This document shows, in pieces, positions 62,080 to 64,000 of a DNA stretch of 64,000 nucleotides. How positions within the stretch are numbered: the first letter of the stretch is position 1; each line of letters begins with the position of its first letter. Source of the DNA: Brevibacterium sp. 239c. GTDB lineage: Bacteria > Actinomycetota > Actinomycetes > Actinomycetales > Brevibacteriaceae. The stretch spans positions 1 through 64,000 of the forward strand of contig NZ_FXZH01000012.1 in the NCBI RefSeq assembly GCF_900169365.1, given 5' to 3'. The notes beneath the pieces are model-generated. The model was not told where the DNA came from. It searched no databases and was given only the letters and a program-made list of their open reading frames with translations. A program made the translations under genes and the position numbers.

Positions 62080-62138
62080 GGAGGACCACCACTGCTCAGT
62101 GCGTCCTCCATAGGCGGGCGCGACACCGACCCGAGGAC
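62080..62138 (+). promoter_or_regulatory. Riboswitch expression platform with alternative pairing
   Basis: GGAGGAC (62080-62086) pairs with GTCCTCC (62103-62109) to form a hairpin with an inner CACTG/CAGTG stem. The same GTCCTC can instead pair with GAGGAC (62133-62138), the ribosome site of gcvP. No T run follows, so control at the level of translation is likely. Confidence 0.55.
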
Positions 62139-62141
62139 GGC

Positions 62142-64000
62142 ATGACCAGTTCACACGCCCACACAAGTTCACTCGCGCACACCACCGCCCCCACCGGAGA
62201 CACCGAACGTCCCTTCTCCGACCGGCACATCGGCCCCCGCGCCGACGACACCGCGGCCATGCTGGCCGAACTCGGCTACGACTCCCTCGAAGCGCTGTCG
62301 GCCGCAGCCGTCCCAGAATCCATCCAGATCGACGGACTCGACCTGCCCACCGGCCGCTCCGAAGCCGAGGTCCTCGGTGACCTCCGCGCGATCGCCGGCC
62401 AGAACGTCATGCGCACGCAGATGATCGGCCAGGGCTACTACGACACGATCACCCCGGCCGTCATCCGCCGCAACCTGGTCGAGAACCCCGCCTGGTACAC
62501 CGCTTACACCCCGTACCAGCCCGAAATCTCCCAGGGCCGCCTCGAAGCGCTGCTGAACTTCCAGCAGGTCGTCCAGGACCTCACCGGCCTCGACATCGCC
62601 AACGCCTCCCTCCTCGATGAGGCCACCGCCGTCGCCGAGGCCGTCCTCCTCATGCGTCGAGCAGTGAAGAAGGGGACGACCGTCGTCCTCGACTCCGAAC
62701 TCCATCCGCAGACCATCGCCGTCGTCCGTGCCCGCGCGAAGGCTATGGACTTCCGCGTCACCGTCGCTGACCTGGCCAAAGGCCTCGTAGGCGAAGATAT
62801 CTTCGGCATCGTCTGTGCCCAGCCCGGCACCACCGGAGTCATCCGCGACTTCACCGAAGCCGTGGACGGCGCCCACGATCGCGGCGCACTTGTGACCTTC
62901 GACGCCGACCTCCTGGCCCTGACCCTGCTCAAGGATTCCGCCTCCCAGGGCGCCGACATCTCCGTGGGCTCGGCCCAGCGCTTCGGTGTTCCCCTGTTCT
63001 TCGGCGGACCCCACGCCGGCTTCATGGCCGTGAAGTCCGGCCTCCAGCGCCAGCTGCCCGGCCGCCTCGTCGGTGTCTCCAAAGATTCCCAGGGCAAACC
63101 CGGTTACCGCCTGGCCCTGCAGACCCGTGAGCAGCACATCCGCCGCCAGAAGGCGACGTCCAACATCTGCACCGCGCAGGCACTGCTGGCCAACGTGGCC
63201 TCCATGTACGCCGTCTATCACGGCCCCGTCGGCCTGACCCGCATCGCCTCCCGCATCCACCGCCTGGCCCAGGCCTTCGGAGCGTGCGCGGACACCGCAC
63301 CCGGCGCCGAGGTGGTCAGCCGCGAATTCTTCGACACCGTGGCCATCCGCGTCGCCGACGCAGAAGCAGCCAGAGTCGTGTCCGAACGCGCCGGTTTCAA
63401 TATCCGCGTCATCGACGACTCCACCATCGGCGTCTCCTTCGGCGAACCACACTCGGTCGCCGATGCCAACGGACTGCTTGAAGCCCTGGGAATCATTGCC
63501 CGCATCGATGAAGCGGACTTCGAAGCCGCCTCGGCGGGGACATTCGGTGCCAACCATGTTCCGACCCCAGCCTTCGACGCGACCTTCCACCGCGATACCG
63601 AGTTCCTCACCCACCCCGTCTTCAGCGCACACGGGTCCGAGACCTCGATGATGCGCTACCTGCGCACCCTCGCTGACCGGGACCTGGCGTTGGATCGGAC
63701 CATGATCCCGCTCGGCTCGTGCACGATGAAGCTCAACGCCGCGGCGGAGATGGAACCCATCACCTGGCCGGAGTTCGCTTCCATCCACCCCTTCGCCCCC
63801 GTCGAGCAGACTCATGGCTGGCGAAACCTCATCACCCGTCTGGAGAACTCGCTCGTCGAGGTCACCGGCTATGACCGTGTGTCCCTGCAGCCCAATGCAG
63901 GCTCTCAGGGTGAGCTGGCCGGGCTGCTGGCGATCCGCAACTTCCATGTGGCCAACGGTGAGGCCAACCGCGACGTGGTCCTCATCCCGCAGTCGGCTCA
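62142..64000 (+). CDS. gcvP: Glycine dehydrogenase (decarboxylating), P protein; partial
   Basis: 619 codons are visible before the window ends; complete P proteins are 950-1000 residues. FSDRHIGPRADDTAAMLAELGYDSL, then MIGQGYYDTITPAVIRRNLVENPAWYTAYTPYQPEISQGRLEALLNFQ, and LGSCTMKLNAAAEM are family landmarks. It decarboxylates glycine with pyridoxal phosphate and passes the aminomethyl group to the H protein. The PLP lysine lies beyond the edge. The ATG at 62142 has GAGGACGG upstream. It is preceded by a glycine riboswitch. The rest of the gcv genes are not in view. Confidence 0.96.
   Translation, partial: MTSSHAHTSSLAHTTAPTGDTERPFSDRHIGPRADDTAAMLAELGYDSLEALSAAAVPESIQIDGLDLPTGRSEAEVLGDLRAIAGQNVMRTQMIGQGYYDTITPAVIRRNLVENPAWYTAYTPYQPEISQGRLEALLNFQQVVQDLTGLDIANASLLDEATAVAEAVLLMRRAVKKGTTVVLDSELHPQTIAVVRARAKAMDFRVTVADLAKGLVGEDIFGIVCAQPGTTGVIRDFTEAVDGAHDRGALVTFDADLLALTLLKDSASQGADISVGSAQRFGVPLFFGGPHAGFMAVKSGLQRQLPGRLVGVSKDSQGKPGYRLALQTREQHIRRQKATSNICTAQALLANVASMYAVYHGPVGLTRIASRIHRLAQAFGACADTAPGAEVVSREFFDTVAIRVADAEAARVVSERAGFNIRVIDDSTIGVSFGEPHSVADANGLLEALGIIARIDEADFEAASAGTFGANHVPTPAFDATFHRDTEFLTHPVFSAHGSETSMMRYLRTLADRDLALDRTMIPLGSCTMKLNAAAEMEPITWPEFASIHPFAPVEQTHGWRNLITRLENSLVEVTGYDRVSLQPNAGSQGELAGLLAIRNFHVANGEANRDVVLIPQSA

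Noticed and set aside
62169-63947. Long open frame of 592 codons on the minus strand
   Set aside because: It lies wholly over gcvP, which has clear family motifs; the minus-strand product is Gly/Asp/Val-rich with no motif, a common artefact in high-GC DNA.

Overview
The window is high-GC DNA from an actinobacterium. It has short leaderless-looking promoters, a DtxR/IdeR-type iron box, a RamB-like regulator beside glyoxylate-shunt genes, and a MhuD-type haem-degrading enzyme. The gene content and style suggest Brevibacterium or a close relative; this is an inference, as no rRNA marker is present. No tRNA, rRNA, CRISPR or prophage was seen. The only mobile element is the end of an IS5-family insertion sequence at the left edge, which has cut a glyoxalase-like gene.

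Layout. 1-2.8 kb: IS end, truncated VOC gene, PCD-VOC fusion, thioesterase, alpha-methylacyl-CoA racemase. 2.8-16.1 kb is a methyl-group and one-carbon region: etfA-etfB and a dimethylglycine/sarcosine dehydrogenase-like flavoprotein, two IclR regulators, a membrane-anchored glutamate-synthase-like protein, a broken ECF41 sigma factor with its AhpD-like partner, a MetF homologue divergent from a DmdA-like methyltransferase, and an APC permease. 16.4-20.1 kb: haem monooxygenase, FmdB zinc ribbon, orphan DNA methyltransferase, L-2-hydroxyglutarate oxidase. 20.1-25.1 kb: ramB-aceA-aceB. 25-32 kb: DinB/WYL pair, Usp, a D-2-hydroxyglutarate-dehydrogenase-type Fe-S flavoprotein, a small HTH protein, an inositol-monophosphatase-like enzyme. 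32.3-36.6 kb: iron-siderophore ABC importer behind a DtxR-type box. 36.6-38.5 kb: DUF559-type protein between two palindromic repeats. 38.5-48.9 kb: urease genes ureABCFDG (ureC frameshifted here, no ureE) followed by a nickel/peptide-type ABC importer. 49-61.5 kb: amidohydrolase, acyltransferase, an SDR/acyl-CoA dehydrogenase/CoA-transferase operon with a LysR regulator, a TetR/phosphotransferase pair divergent from an aldo-keto reductase, and a second SDR. 61.9 kb to the right edge: glycine riboswitch and gcvP (partial).

How the genes work together. The flavoprotein/ETF operon can strip N-methyl groups to tetrahydrofolate, the DmdA-like/MetF pair can transfer and oxidise a methyl group, and the glycine-responsive gcvP handles glycine, so one-carbon flow is a theme. 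aceA/aceB with RamB supports growth on acetate or fatty acids, which the CoA-transferase, racemase and dehydrogenase genes could feed. The ABC importer placed directly behind urease probably supplies its nickel.

Two window-wide peculiarities stand out. Several spacers carry five- or six-copy tandem repeats, and many conserved enzymes carry hydrophilic, repeat-like inserts or tails. The 10-mer CGCCGAGGTG is strikingly common. Two families of perfect palindromic repeats (around 38.1 kb, and at 53.0 and 61.5 kb) also occur between genes.
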